Assembly (NCBI RefSeq): GCF_003315595.1
Contig: NZ_QNQU01000013.1
Location: 124,001 to 188,000 of the forward strand
DNA: 64,000 bases
Direction: 5' to 3'
Origin: Pedobacter miscanthi
GTDB lineage: Bacteria > Bacteroidota > Bacteroidia > Sphingobacteriales > Sphingobacteriaceae
Shown: positions 33,646-42,122 of the stretch, piece after piece
Layout: each line of letters begins with the position of its first letter
Position numbering within the stretch: the stretch's first letter is position 1
The notes under the pieces: generated by a model
Database searches by the model: none
Told to the model about the DNA's origin: nothing
The model's input: only the letters and a program-made list of their open reading frames with translations
Position numbers and translations under genes: made by a program

Positions 33646-35148
33646 TTAGTTATTGTTATAGTTAATTTCACGGTCTGGCTTAGGTACCAGGTATTTGGTT
33701 GGCTTGGCGTTATAATAGGTATAAGTCCAGCTGGCTGGCAATGTGGTTAAGTTGAAACGCTTGTAAGTGAAGAAACTCTGTCCTTCGGCGTAAAACTCGC
33801 GCACATATTCCCTGATCAGCTTATTTCTACGGTCGGTAAGCCAATCGGTTGAATTAAAAGATGTAAATGGAATCCCTTTTTTACTGCAAAGAAAACTGTA
33901 GGATGCCTCCGCGCCTGCTTTAGTGTCGGCACATTCGGTTAAAATCAGGTACATTTCGCTCAAACGCAATAACGGAATCTGCAAAACAGGGAATAAACCT
34001 GCTTTCTGGATATACTTTTTATACATCACGTAGTTGGTGGCCCCTGCGGTGGTTTTGTAAGTCCACATTTGTTTCCACCTGATATCTGATGTTCTTTCGC
34101 TCACCGGAAAAAGGTTGTTGAGGTAGTAAAAACCATCGGTAATGTTAAAATCGTAACGCATTAAACTTCCGGTTTCGCCAAAAAGCCCGGTTGCCGTGGT
34201 GGCCAGGTTGTATACGCTTAAAGCACTGATGTGTTCAGACGACATCGTGTAATCTTCATTCGCACGGTCGCGTTCTTCGCCCAGCCTGAATAATGGCGCA
34301 CCGCTTGGATCGGCCGCATCGATTACCATTTGCGCGTATTTGGCCGCATTTACTTTGTATGAGGCATCGGATGTGCTTAGCCAAAGGTATACCCTTGCCT
34401 TTAAAGCCAATACCGAATAATAGTTCATCCTCACCTGGCGGTACAGCAGGTAATTATCGCTCAACACCGGCTGATCGTTTTGTCCGGGGTTTAACTGTGC
34501 GATTGAATATTTACGAATGGGATCTACATCTTTTAACAAAGCTTCGGCCTGGTCGAGATCGTTGAGTACAGATTTCATAAAATCCTGGTAAAGCAGCGGT
34601 TCGTGGATATCTTTGCTTACCGTGGTTACATAAGGAAGAATCCTTGCAGTACCGGGAGCAGAAGGCAGCGGACCATACGTGCGCATGGCATCGAAATGGC
34701 AGAAAGCGCGCAGGCTTAAGGCTTCACCTTTTACGATGGAATAGTTCCCTTCAGTAAAAACCGATTTTTTATCATCTATAACACTTAGTATGCTGTTTAC
34801 ATCAGCAACTACCTTAAACAGATCGGCATAAGTATTATCCAGCCAGCCCCTCACGGTTGCATCGGTATAATCGCCATTGATGAGTTTGGTTAATGCCGTA
34901 TTACTCGGCGAGGGGTTTTCCCAGTTAATGGCCATAAATTCGATATTGCCCCAGGTTAGGGCTCCACCATAAATGTTACCGCTTTTCATGCGGATGTAGG
35001 CACCGGTTAAGGCATCGCGGAAGCCTTTTTGTGTTTTAAACAACTCATCCTGGGTGGTTTCGCCCTGAGGTTTCACATCAAGCCATTTTTTGCAGCCGGT
35101 TCCAAACAGGCTACAGAGTATAATAACGGTTGTAAGTATTTTTTTCAT
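33646..35148 (-). CDS. SusD/RagB-family outer-membrane lipoprotein
   Basis: The 500-residue lipoprotein has lipobox GTGC (cysteine 19) followed by KKWLDVKPQGETTQDELFKT, a common SusD start. The helical core includes KGEALSLRAFCHFDAMRTYG and the C-terminal part IPLLRLSEMYLILTECAD and LIREYVREFYAEGQSFFTYK. It forms the surface lid of the SusC at 35160-38561, whose stop is 11 nt upstream. Lipoproteins and the protease follow in the same direction. Ligand unknown, probably a peptide. Confidence 0.94.
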   Translation of the reverse strand: MKKILTTVIILCSLFGTGCKKWLDVKPQGETTQDELFKTQKGFRDALTGAYIRMKSGNIYGGALTWGNIEFMAINWENPSPSNTALTKLINGDYTDATVRGWLDNTYADLFKVVADVNSILSVIDDKKSVFTEGNYSIVKGEALSLRAFCHFDAMRTYGPLPSAPGTARILPYVTTVSKDIHEPLLYQDFMKSVLNDLDQAEALLKDVDPIRKYSIAQLNPGQNDQPVLSDNYLLYRQVRMNYYSVLALKARVYLWLSTSDASYKVNAAKYAQMVIDAADPSGAPLFRLGEERDRANEDYTMSSEHISALSVYNLATTATGLFGETGSLMRYDFNITDGFYYLNNLFPVSERTSDIRWKQMWTYKTTAGATNYVMYKKYIQKAGLFPVLQIPLLRLSEMYLILTECADTKAGAEASYSFLCSKKGIPFTSFNSTDWLTDRRNKLIREYVREFYAEGQSFFTYKRFNLTTLPASWTYTYYNAKPTKYLVPKPDREINYNNN

Positions 35149-35159
35149 AATCCTGTTTT

Positions 35160-38100
35160 TTAAAATGCCGCAAATAATGAAAGCGAAAACTGATGGGTAA
35201 AAGGATAATCGGTACCTCGCTCCTGTTTTACCGTAGAGATGTAAAAGAGTTCGCCGGTGTTGCCTGCAAGGGTTAAAGTTTGCATGCCCAAACGTTTTAA
35301 CAGCCTTTTATTATTTACTTCGTAGGCCAGATTAATATTCTGACAGGTAAATGTGCTTTCATTTTGTACAAACCTCGAAGAAGCATATACCGGTGTTGAT
35401 TCGTTTATGCCACGGTAAAGCGCCACATCTCCCGGCTGTTTCCAGCGGTCGTAATACACACGGGCATCAACATTGAGAATTTTATTTGCATTTTCTACCT
35501 TATCAATTAACGTTTGGTTATATAACTGTCCGCCAAAAAGGAAACTGAACGATGCATTTAAAGTAAAGCTGCTGTAACGGAACAGGGTGCTAAAATTTCC
35601 CCTGAACTTTGGCTGACTTAAACCTACTGCCACACGGTCTTTCGCGTTCCAGGTATAGGTTACCTCCCCATCTTTATTCAGAAAAAGTTCTTTACCAGTA
35701 CTCGGATCGATCCCTAATGAGCGTACCACATAAATGGTATTCTGCGAATCGCCTTCCCTGATGATACGGGTAGGGCTTGCACCGCCCTGAAGTGCCAGCT
35801 TTTCGTTAGCGGCTTTCATGGCCTCTGATAGTTTAACAATGCGGTCTACATTATGTACCAGATTTCCGGTTACCGACCAGGAGAACCTGCGCTGGTTATT
35901 GCGGATGAGCCAAACACTGGCCATTAACTCGATACCTTTGGTTTGCAGTGCGCCAATATTTTCGTTATAGCTGGTAAAACCATTGGCGTAAGGTAGCTCA
36001 AGCGAAGAAAGCAGGTTGGAGGTTTTTTCTAAAAACACATCGGCCTCTAAAGTAAACCTGCTGTTAAACATGGCGGTTTCGAAACCTACATTATATTTAT
36101 TGGTTTGCTGCCAGGCCAGATCGGGATTGCCCAAAGTATTCTGGTGCGCACCCAGCCAGGTTTTGTACCTATCATTTGTATAATAACTATAAGTACCCAA
36201 TGCCTGGTAGGCATCAAACTGTGTTGATCCGGTTGAACCATAAGAGCCCCTAAGTTTTAACCTATCGATAAACCTTAAATTATCTTTGATAAAAGATTCG
36301 TATTGCATATTCCAGCCTAAACCTGCCGACCAGAATGGCGCAAAACGGCGGTTTACACCAAATTGCGAAGCACCATCTACACGGTAAGCCAAATCAACCA
36401 GGTAACGGTCTTTAAGGGCATAGTTAAAGTTGGCCACCGCTCCGATCCTCCTTCTGGTTGATTCGAACCCGGTTGGCGCGCCACCCTGCTGGTATTGTAG
36501 TGCCATACCCAAAAAGTCGATAGATTCGTCAGGAAAACCTTCTGCCGTAAAGGTGTAATTTTTAGCATTATTCTCGGTCATATCGATATTCACCCCGGCA
36601 TATATTCGGTGGATATTGTTGAATAACTTCGAATAACTTGCCGATACATTACCGGTATAACTAAAATCCTGACCGGAAGAATAAGCATAACTTCCTTTCC
36701 TGAAAATATCGGCTTCTCCATAATTGGCAAACGACGAATGTTCGGCAGGTTTAAAATTATCTTCGTGGTTTTGATTGCTGGTAACTCCTACTCCAGCACG
36801 TAAAAACAGGCCGTTTACCGGTGTCCATTCCAACTGGAAATTATCCGTAATATTGGTGGTATGGCCAATATCGTAAGTATTTAAAGTGGCATCGTATAAA
36901 GGATTTGGATATGGACCACTATATTTTGAAGTTTGGGTTATAAAAGGCCTGTAATACGGCGTAAAAAATTTCACCACATTCCCTGATGCATCATAAGGCT
37001 CCCAGTAGGGATTTAATTTGGCGTAATCAGCAAAAGAACCATAAGGCGACTGGCTGGCTTTGGTTTGTCCAACTACCAGGTTATTACGAAAAGTAAGCGT
37101 ACGGTATTTGTACATCAGGTTAATGGTACCGTTAAAAGTCTGCCGGCCTGATCCTTTCATCGCGCCGTTGGTATTGTTGTACTGCAGGGCCAGATCGTAA
37201 CGGAAAGTCTGATCGCCTCCTTCTACTTTTAAGTTATGGATCTGATCTACCTGTGTACGCAAGGGCACCGATAACCAATCGGTATTTACACCCTTGGCCA
37301 CCTGACCAAGCACCTGGTTGTAGTATTTCTGTAATTCGATATTGGTTGCGGGATCTTGTGTAGCACTCTGGAAATAACCCGAAAGCCTCTCAAGTTCCAG
37401 TTTATCGGCAGCATTTAGCAGGTTATAACTGCTCAGATCGGGGATACTTAAATTTACCCCTGCCCTGTAGCTTAGCCTTAATTTTCCGGCAATGGGTTCT
37501 TTAGTTTTAATTACCACTACCCCATTGGCTCCACGCGAACCATAAAGTGCCGTTGCCGAACCATCTTTTAGCAGGGTTACCGATTGGATTTCGGTGTTAT
37601 CCAGATCGAGCATGCGCTGTAAGGTAGTTTCAAACCCATCGAGGATAATAAGTGGCGTATTCAAAGCAGCCGAAGTCTGGTCCTGGAGTTTATCGATATT
37701 CGGCAGGCTCCGGGCTCCCCTCATCTGGATATCGGGTATTTTATTCGGATCGGCACCTGAAGCATTATTGGGCACCACATAAAATGACGGATCGATATTG
37801 CCCAATGTGGTAAACAGGTTTCTGCCCTGAAATTGTTGCAGCTCAACTGCTGTGATGGTACGCACCGCGCCAGTATAACTTTCTTTGGGTTTATTAAAAA
37901 TCCCGGTTACCACAACATCATCAAACTTGTTGTCGCCAATTTCCATTTTAACAACAAGGGTAGTTTGCCCTTTTTTAAGTTTAATTTCCTGCGTTTTAAA
38001 ACCTAAATAGGTCACTACCAGCGTAGCTTTTTCATCCACATTGGCGATAAAAACTGTTCCACCTACACCGGTAACCATTTTTTTATTGGTTTCTTTTATG

Positions 38101-38561
38101 GTTACGGTAGCGCCGGGTAATGCTTTACCTTCTTCGTTGGTTACCGTAACCTGAACGCCGGTAGAAATGTAGGTGAAAGTAATCTTATCAGCTCCATTTA
38201 TTGTCTTTTCGCGGAGCATTACTGCCTTATCATCAACTTTATACGCAATAGGCTGGTTTTTGAAACAAAGCAGAAGCACATCTTCTAATGAGGCATCTTT
38301 AACGTTAATGGATACGGGCGTGGTTTTTTTTAAAAGTTCGTTGCTATAGAAAAAGTCATAACCGCTTTGTTCGCGGATATCGTTGATAATCTGGCTTAAC
38401 GGGACATTTTTCTTGCTGATTGTAATTTTCTGTGCAAATCCTACAGCAGAAACCTGGAGGAAAGATGCAATTAAAATAACGGTAGTTAATCGCATAATAA
38501 GCAATAATTTGCGGACATACCCGAGCGGCATACCCCTTTTCTTGGGATAAATTCTATACAT
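35160..38561 (-). CDS. SusC/RagA-family TonB-linked transporter with STN domain
   Basis: The 1133-residue protein has a long leader (the signal core LLLIMRLTTVILIASFLQ lies at about 20-37) and an STN domain (about 48-115; ISKKNVPLSQIINDIREQSG, VLLLCFKNQPIAYKVDD). A carboxypeptidase-regulatory-like domain (about 130-205), a plug with GARSLPNIDKLQD, LIILDGFETT and SVTLLKDGSATALYGSRGAN, and a barrel ending in SLFAAF follow. The STN domain is the part that contacts FecR, so this transporter senses as well as imports. It lies in the FecR/sigma-led locus, with its own possible promoter upstream. Confidence 0.95.
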   Translation of the reverse strand: MYRIYPKKRGMPLGYVRKLLLIMRLTTVILIASFLQVSAVGFAQKITISKKNVPLSQIINDIREQSGYDFFYSNELLKKTTPVSINVKDASLEDVLLLCFKNQPIAYKVDDKAVMLREKTINGADKITFTYISTGVQVTVTNEEGKALPGATVTIKETNKKMVTGVGGTVFIANVDEKATLVVTYLGFKTQEIKLKKGQTTLVVKMEIGDNKFDDVVVTGIFNKPKESYTGAVRTITAVELQQFQGRNLFTTLGNIDPSFYVVPNNASGADPNKIPDIQMRGARSLPNIDKLQDQTSAALNTPLIILDGFETTLQRMLDLDNTEIQSVTLLKDGSATALYGSRGANGVVVIKTKEPIAGKLRLSYRAGVNLSIPDLSSYNLLNAADKLELERLSGYFQSATQDPATNIELQKYYNQVLGQVAKGVNTDWLSVPLRTQVDQIHNLKVEGGDQTFRYDLALQYNNTNGAMKGSGRQTFNGTINLMYKYRTLTFRNNLVVGQTKASQSPYGSFADYAKLNPYWEPYDASGNVVKFFTPYYRPFITQTSKYSGPYPNPLYDATLNTYDIGHTTNITDNFQLEWTPVNGLFLRAGVGVTSNQNHEDNFKPAEHSSFANYGEADIFRKGSYAYSSGQDFSYTGNVSASYSKLFNNIHRIYAGVNIDMTENNAKNYTFTAEGFPDESIDFLGMALQYQQGGAPTGFESTRRRIGAVANFNYALKDRYLVDLAYRVDGASQFGVNRRFAPFWSAGLGWNMQYESFIKDNLRFIDRLKLRGSYGSTGSTQFDAYQALGTYSYYTNDRYKTWLGAHQNTLGNPDLAWQQTNKYNVGFETAMFNSRFTLEADVFLEKTSNLLSSLELPYANGFTSYNENIGALQTKGIELMASVWLIRNNQRRFSWSVTGNLVHNVDRIVKLSEAMKAANEKLALQGGASPTRIIREGDSQNTIYVVRSLGIDPSTGKELFLNKDGEVTYTWNAKDRVAVGLSQPKFRGNFSTLFRYSSFTLNASFSFLFGGQLYNQTLIDKVENANKILNVDARVYYDRWKQPGDVALYRGINESTPVYASSRFVQNESTFTCQNINLAYEVNNKRLLKRLGMQTLTLAGNTGELFYISTVKQERGTDYPFTHQFSLSLFAAF

Positions 38562-38645
38562 TTGTTTGGTTTGGTTTTGTGCAGATGCCCTGGCTTCGAA
38601 ACTGGGGGTACCTGCAGCAGTAGTTGATAATTATTGGAGAAATGC

Positions 38646-38653
38646 CAAACTTA
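38646..38653 (-). promoter_or_regulatory. Predicted -7 element before the STN-SusC gene
   Basis: TAAGTTTG on the minus strand fits TAnnTTTG and lies about 85 nt before the SusC start codon. A strong dyad (38655-38680) lies directly upstream, where the -33 region would be. Confidence 0.5.
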
Positions 38654-38654
38654 G

Positions 38655-38680
38655 CCAGGAGTACCTACAGGTATTCCTGG
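38655..38680. promoter_or_regulatory. 12-bp dyad abutting the SusC -7 element
   Basis: CCAGGAGTACCT and AGGTATTCCTGG are inverted with one mismatch and a 2-base centre. The dyad ends 1-2 bases upstream of the -7 element. A dyad with so small a centre fits a protein operator better than a terminator. Nothing else was recognised in the 204-nt gap between FecR and SusC. Confidence 0.45.
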
Positions 38681-38765
38681 TCTATTGCTGACCTTAATGT
38701 TGCTGTCGTAAATATTTCTTCATCGTTTGTCTGGTTTAGTTTTATTGAGTGATTAGTTGTTTGTT

Positions 38766-39938
38766 TTATTTGGTGACATATACTTTGTGCCCATCAATCC
38801 TGAAATGGACATCACCGTTAAACTCGATGATTTTAAGTATTGCTGAAATGTTCCGTCCGCGTGATATTTTCCCCGAATAGGTTAAGTTCGGATCTGTTTT
38901 AGTTTCGTAAACAACCTCTACACCATACCATCTGGAAATTTTCGTCATAATGCCTTCCAGGCTTTCGTTAAATTTAAAGTAGCCGTTTTTCCAGGCCACC
39001 ACATCTTCCATATCCACATCATCCGAAACGGAAATTTTACTTCCGATTCGGGCAGCCTGCTGACCCGGTTTTAATAAAGTATGCTGTTTGCCTATACTGA
39101 TCCGAACCGATCCCTGGAGTAAAGTGGTTTTTACAACAGGCTCGTTATGATAGGCCATAATATTGAAATGTGTGCCCAGTACTTCTACCGTTTGTCCTGC
39201 ACTGGCCACTTTAAACGGCATATTTTTTTGATGGGCAACTTCGAAGTAACCTTCGCCGGTTAATTCTACCTTACGTTCATTTCCGCTAAAGTGGGTCGGA
39301 TAGCGCAAAGATGAAGCGGCATTTAGCCATACTTTGGTTCCATCGGCAAGGTTTACCTGATACTGACCACCCATTGGAGTTTCGATGGTATTGTATTGTC
39401 CGTTTGCAGCGGCTGTTGTATTCGATAAATCGTAAATGATTTTTCCTTCTGCAGTTTTAATTACCTTGATGCCTGTTTCATTGGCAATGGCTCCGTTACC
39501 AGCCCCACTAAGGTCTATTTTTTTACCGTTTGCCAAAATCAAGGTGGCTTTGTTTCCACCCGGAGCAACATCGGCCAGTTTTGGATTAGCGGTTTTGGCA
39601 TTTTGAGCAATATAAAAAAGGATACCTACGCTGAACAAGACCAAAATTGAAGCAGCAATGCTCCATTTTAACCAGGCAGAAGACCTGATTACCTTTAAGC
39701 CCCTGGCAGAATGGTTAATGCGGTTTTGGAGATCGGCAAAATCAGCACTGATGGTGCGGGTTCTCGATCCGTCGCCCATTAGCAATAACATTTGCCTCAG
39801 CTGATCAACTTCCTGCCTGCGGTCTGGATTTTGTGCCAGCCATTCTTCCCAGTCTTTGACATCCTGATCGTTCCTTTTGAAACAATAATTCAGAAAACTT
39901 TCCTGTTGTATCAGCTGCAGATTTTCTTGATCTCCCAT
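38766..39938 (-). CDS. FecR-type anti-sigma factor
   Basis: The 390-residue protein has a cytoplasmic N-terminus with sigma-binding features (FKRNDQDVKDWEEWLAQNP) and one membrane span (about 90-111; WSIAASILVLFSVGILFYIA). A periplasmic FecR domain (about 180-290; IETPMGGQYQVNLADGTKVW, VEVLGTHFNIMAY) and DUF4974 (about 315-388) follow. It is longer than the FecR at 23931-24956 because of a linker with a GNKATLILANGKKIDLSG repeat. It links the STN-SusC to the sigma factor 44 nt upstream. Confidence 0.92.
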   Translation of the reverse strand: MGDQENLQLIQQESFLNYCFKRNDQDVKDWEEWLAQNPDRRQEVDQLRQMLLLMGDGSRTRTISADFADLQNRINHSARGLKVIRSSAWLKWSIAASILVLFSVGILFYIAQNAKTANPKLADVAPGGNKATLILANGKKIDLSGAGNGAIANETGIKVIKTAEGKIIYDLSNTTAAANGQYNTIETPMGGQYQVNLADGTKVWLNAASSLRYPTHFSGNERKVELTGEGYFEVAHQKNMPFKVASAGQTVEVLGTHFNIMAYHNEPVVKTTLLQGSVRISIGKQHTLLKPGQQAARIGSKISVSDDVDMEDVVAWKNGYFKFNESLEGIMTKISRWYGVEVVYETKTDPNLTYSGKISRGRNISAILKIIEFNGDVHFRIDGHKVYVTK

Positions 39939-39982
39939 TTAAATTGATTAAACTTTGGAGAATAGAGCAGGAAATTTAAATT

Positions 39983-40609
39983 TTACCCATAGATTTTTAA
40001 AAAAAATAAAATTAATAGCGAAAGCAGTGAAATTGCGATCGATAAAGTACCTAAATCGCCTTCACCAATCATCTTTTTGAGCTTTTCTACCGCATTATAA
40101 ATGGTATTATAGGCAGTTTTAACCGTAATATTGTTACTAGCGGCAATATCATCGTAAGAAAGGCCGAGATAAAACTTCTGATAGATCAACCGGGACTGAC
40201 TTTCGGATAATTTATCTATATAATTTTTTAAAGTAAGGGTAACCTGGTTGCTGGTGTGCTGTTTAATGTGCAAGGTTTCTACGGAAGGATAAACCGGCAT
40301 TTCTTCCAAATCGTAAAGATCGAGGCTTTCTTCGGCACTAAAATGTTCCCTGCGGAAAAGTTTACGGAGGAAGGAGGTTACCAGGTAATTATGGTGATTG
40401 GTAATGTGACTTAGGTTCTCCCTGTTTTCATATATATATAAAAACAGATCATTGATACAATCTTTGGTTTTTTCGGCATTTGCCCCTTTTTTAATGCCGA
40501 TATAGGTAAAATAATCGTGGTAATGGGCATAGATATCGTAAAAGGACGTATTATTTCCCTCCAAGATAAATTTTTCCCACTCCGTCTTTAGATCTTTTCC
40601 TTTTTTCAA
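39983..40609 (-). CDS. ECF RNA polymerase sigma factor
   Basis: The 208-residue ECF sigma factor has region 2 (about 25-90; YDIYAHYHDYFTYIG, CINDLFLYIYENRENL) and region 4 (about 130-180; LSESQSRLIYQKFYLGLSYD, ITVKTAYNTIYNAVEKL). It ends in a marked hydrophobic tail, about residues 188-206 (LSIAISLLSLLILFFLKIY), long enough to enter the membrane. It heads the sigma/FecR/SusCD/protease locus and should activate it after signalling. The tail may hold it at the inner membrane near FecR; that is an inference. Confidence 0.9.
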   Translation of the reverse strand: MKKGKDLKTEWEKFILEGNNTSFYDIYAHYHDYFTYIGIKKGANAEKTKDCINDLFLYIYENRENLSHITNHHNYLVTSFLRKLFRREHFSAEESLDLYDLEEMPVYPSVETLHIKQHTSNQVTLTLKNYIDKLSESQSRLIYQKFYLGLSYDDIAASNNITVKTAYNTIYNAVEKLKKMIGEGDLGTLSIAISLLSLLILFFLKIYG

Positions 40610-40793
40610 CGCCTGAAGTTTGCCTTTTTAGTCTAATTTTAGCTGAGAGCTGGCTAAAACGTTTAAGATTAAATAAATATCGTGCAATTATCGACAATAG
40701 CAATAATATTTTTATAAAAAATTTAAATAAAACTTAATGGTAATTTAATTAAAAGCTGTAGCAGTAGGATTACAATATGGGTTTATTGTGTAT

Positions 40794-40830
40794 TTGGTTA
40801 ACTGGTTTAATTGTTTAAATTGGTTAATTG
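40794..40830. repeat. GGTTAATTG-type repeat
   Basis: TTGGTTAACTGGTTTAATTG followed by TTTAAATTGGTTAATTG; related to 12410-12640, 42029-42062 and 62498-62529. Confidence 0.6.
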
Positions 40831-40842
40831 TACCTGGCGATC

Positions 40843-40920
40843 GTCACCCTGATCCGATAGTTATTGGATTTATTTCAGGATCTATCCTGCATTAATACCC
40901 TGATATAAATTCAGGGTGAC
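40843..40920. repeat. Palindromic intergenic repeat GTCACCCTGA ... TCAGGGTGAC
   Basis: The ends are perfectly inverted over 10 bp, with inner pieces GATCCGATAG and CAGGATCTATCCTG. It stands 20 nt before the next repeat. The gap 40610-41116 otherwise holds AT-rich sequence and the patatin gene promoter. Confidence 0.75.
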
Positions 40921-40940
40921 GTATGGATGGAAAAAACGAC

Positions 40941-41024
40941 GTCATCTCGACTGAAGCAAAGCGGAACGGAGAGATCTGCCTCGAGATAGATTTCTCGACT
41001 GCGTTGCCCTCCGCTCGAAATGAC
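40941..41024. repeat. Palindromic intergenic repeat GTCATCTCGA ... TCGAAATGAC
   Basis: Same family as 19796-19888, with ends identical and inner arms GAGAGATCT and AGATTTCTCGACTGCG. It lies about 60 nt before the patatin gene promoter. Confidence 0.8.
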
Positions 41025-41084
41025 GGTTAATTAGACTCAGGACTTCAGATTAGGTACCATCATCAAGACTTCCGACTAAAAAAC

Positions 41085-41092
41085 TATATTTG
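41085..41092 (+). promoter_or_regulatory. Predicted -7 element of the patatin-like gene
   Basis: TATATTTG fits TAnnTTTG and would start transcription near 41099, excluding the longer reading that begins at 41090. Confidence 0.5.
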
Positions 41093-41116
41093 ATCTGTAA
41101 TTCTAAGGAGCAGAAC

Positions 41117-42034
41117 ATGAAGACTTTGGTTATTTCGGGCGGTGGCAGTAAGGGGGCTTTTGCCGGTGGTGTAGCAGAATATCTGATCAAATACAAGCAA
41201 ACCGATTACGATCTTTTTGTAGGTTCTTCAACCGGTAGTTTGCTCATCCCCTTTTTGGCCATTGGCGATGTGGCGCGTATTAAAAAGCTCTACACTACCA
41301 TTTCGCAATCAGATATTTTTACGGTTTGTCCGTTTATTGTGAGATATAAAAATGGAAAAGTAAAACTCCGCATGAACCATTTTGGGATCATTAAGCAGTT
41401 TTTTAAAAGACAGAAAACCCTTGGCGACAGTACGGGTTTAAGAAACCTGATCAGGAATAATTTTACGTTAAAAGATTTCGAAACCATTAAATCGCTCGGC
41501 AAAGAAATTGTGGTTACCGTGGCCAATTTAACCACTCAGGTAATCGAGTACAAATCGAGCAATGATTACAGTTATGAAGATTTTTGCGACTGGATGTGGG
41601 CATCGTGCAATTTGGCTCCTTTAATGAGTCTTTACCAGAAAAATGGCAACGATTACGCCGACGGCGGTTTCGGGAACCTCATCCCTGTACAGGAAGCAAT
41701 TATAAAAGGTGCAACTGAAATCGACACCATCGTTTTGCGCCAGGAAAAAGCGGTTTATAATAATCCGCCACTGCAAAATGCAATCGAAGTTTTTGCACGT
41801 ACAAGCGATTTTATGCTTAACCAGATTGCAAACGACGACCTGATTATCTCAAAGCTACAAACGGCCAGCAAAAACGTAAAAATCAATTTTTACTTCATTA
41901 ACCGCGAACTTACCACACATTCTTTTGTATTCAACAAAGCAGAAATGAGCACCTGGTGGCAGGAAGGATACGATCTGTTTAAAGCTAAAGATTGTACTAC
42001 ACACGTATTAGAAGCTGATGGAAAAATGGGTTAA
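41117..42034 (+). CDS. Patatin-like phospholipase
   Basis: The 305-residue protein has the patatin catalytic dyad and oxyanion loop: GGGSKGAF at residues 8-15, nucleophile Ser38 in GSSTG, and the aspartate in YADGGFGN. The start at 41117 has a good Shine-Dalgarno sequence AAGGAG six bases upstream, rare in this window, and the family starts at MKTLVISGGGSKG. No signal peptide is visible, so it should be a cytoplasmic or membrane-associated lipid acyl hydrolase. It stands alone between two other transcription units. The substrate is unknown. Confidence 0.92.
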   Translation: MKTLVISGGGSKGAFAGGVAEYLIKYKQTDYDLFVGSSTGSLLIPFLAIGDVARIKKLYTTISQSDIFTVCPFIVRYKNGKVKLRMNHFGIIKQFFKRQKTLGDSTGLRNLIRNNFTLKDFETIKSLGKEIVVTVANLTTQVIEYKSSNDYSYEDFCDWMWASCNLAPLMSLYQKNGNDYADGGFGNLIPVQEAIIKGATEIDTIVLRQEKAVYNNPPLQNAIEVFARTSDFMLNQIANDDLIISKLQTASKNVKINFYFINRELTTHSFVFNKAEMSTWWQEGYDLFKAKDCTTHVLEADGKMG

Positions 42035-42062
42035 CTGGTTAATTGTTTAAATCGGTTAACTG
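42029..42062. repeat. GGTTAATTG-type repeat at the patatin stop codon
   Basis: GGTTAACTGGTTAATTG then TTTAAATCGGTTAACTG. The repeat overlaps the last codons of the patatin gene, whose TAA comes from it. Confidence 0.6.
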
Positions 42063-42122
42063 ATCCAACACCAAACTACTATTGCTTAATAGGGTTAATT
42101 GTATAAATTATCTGATAAGCCA

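Noticed and set aside
36458..36476. tRNA T-loop-like sequence GATTCGAACCC
   Set aside because: It lies within the SusC coding sequence and has no cloverleaf around it.
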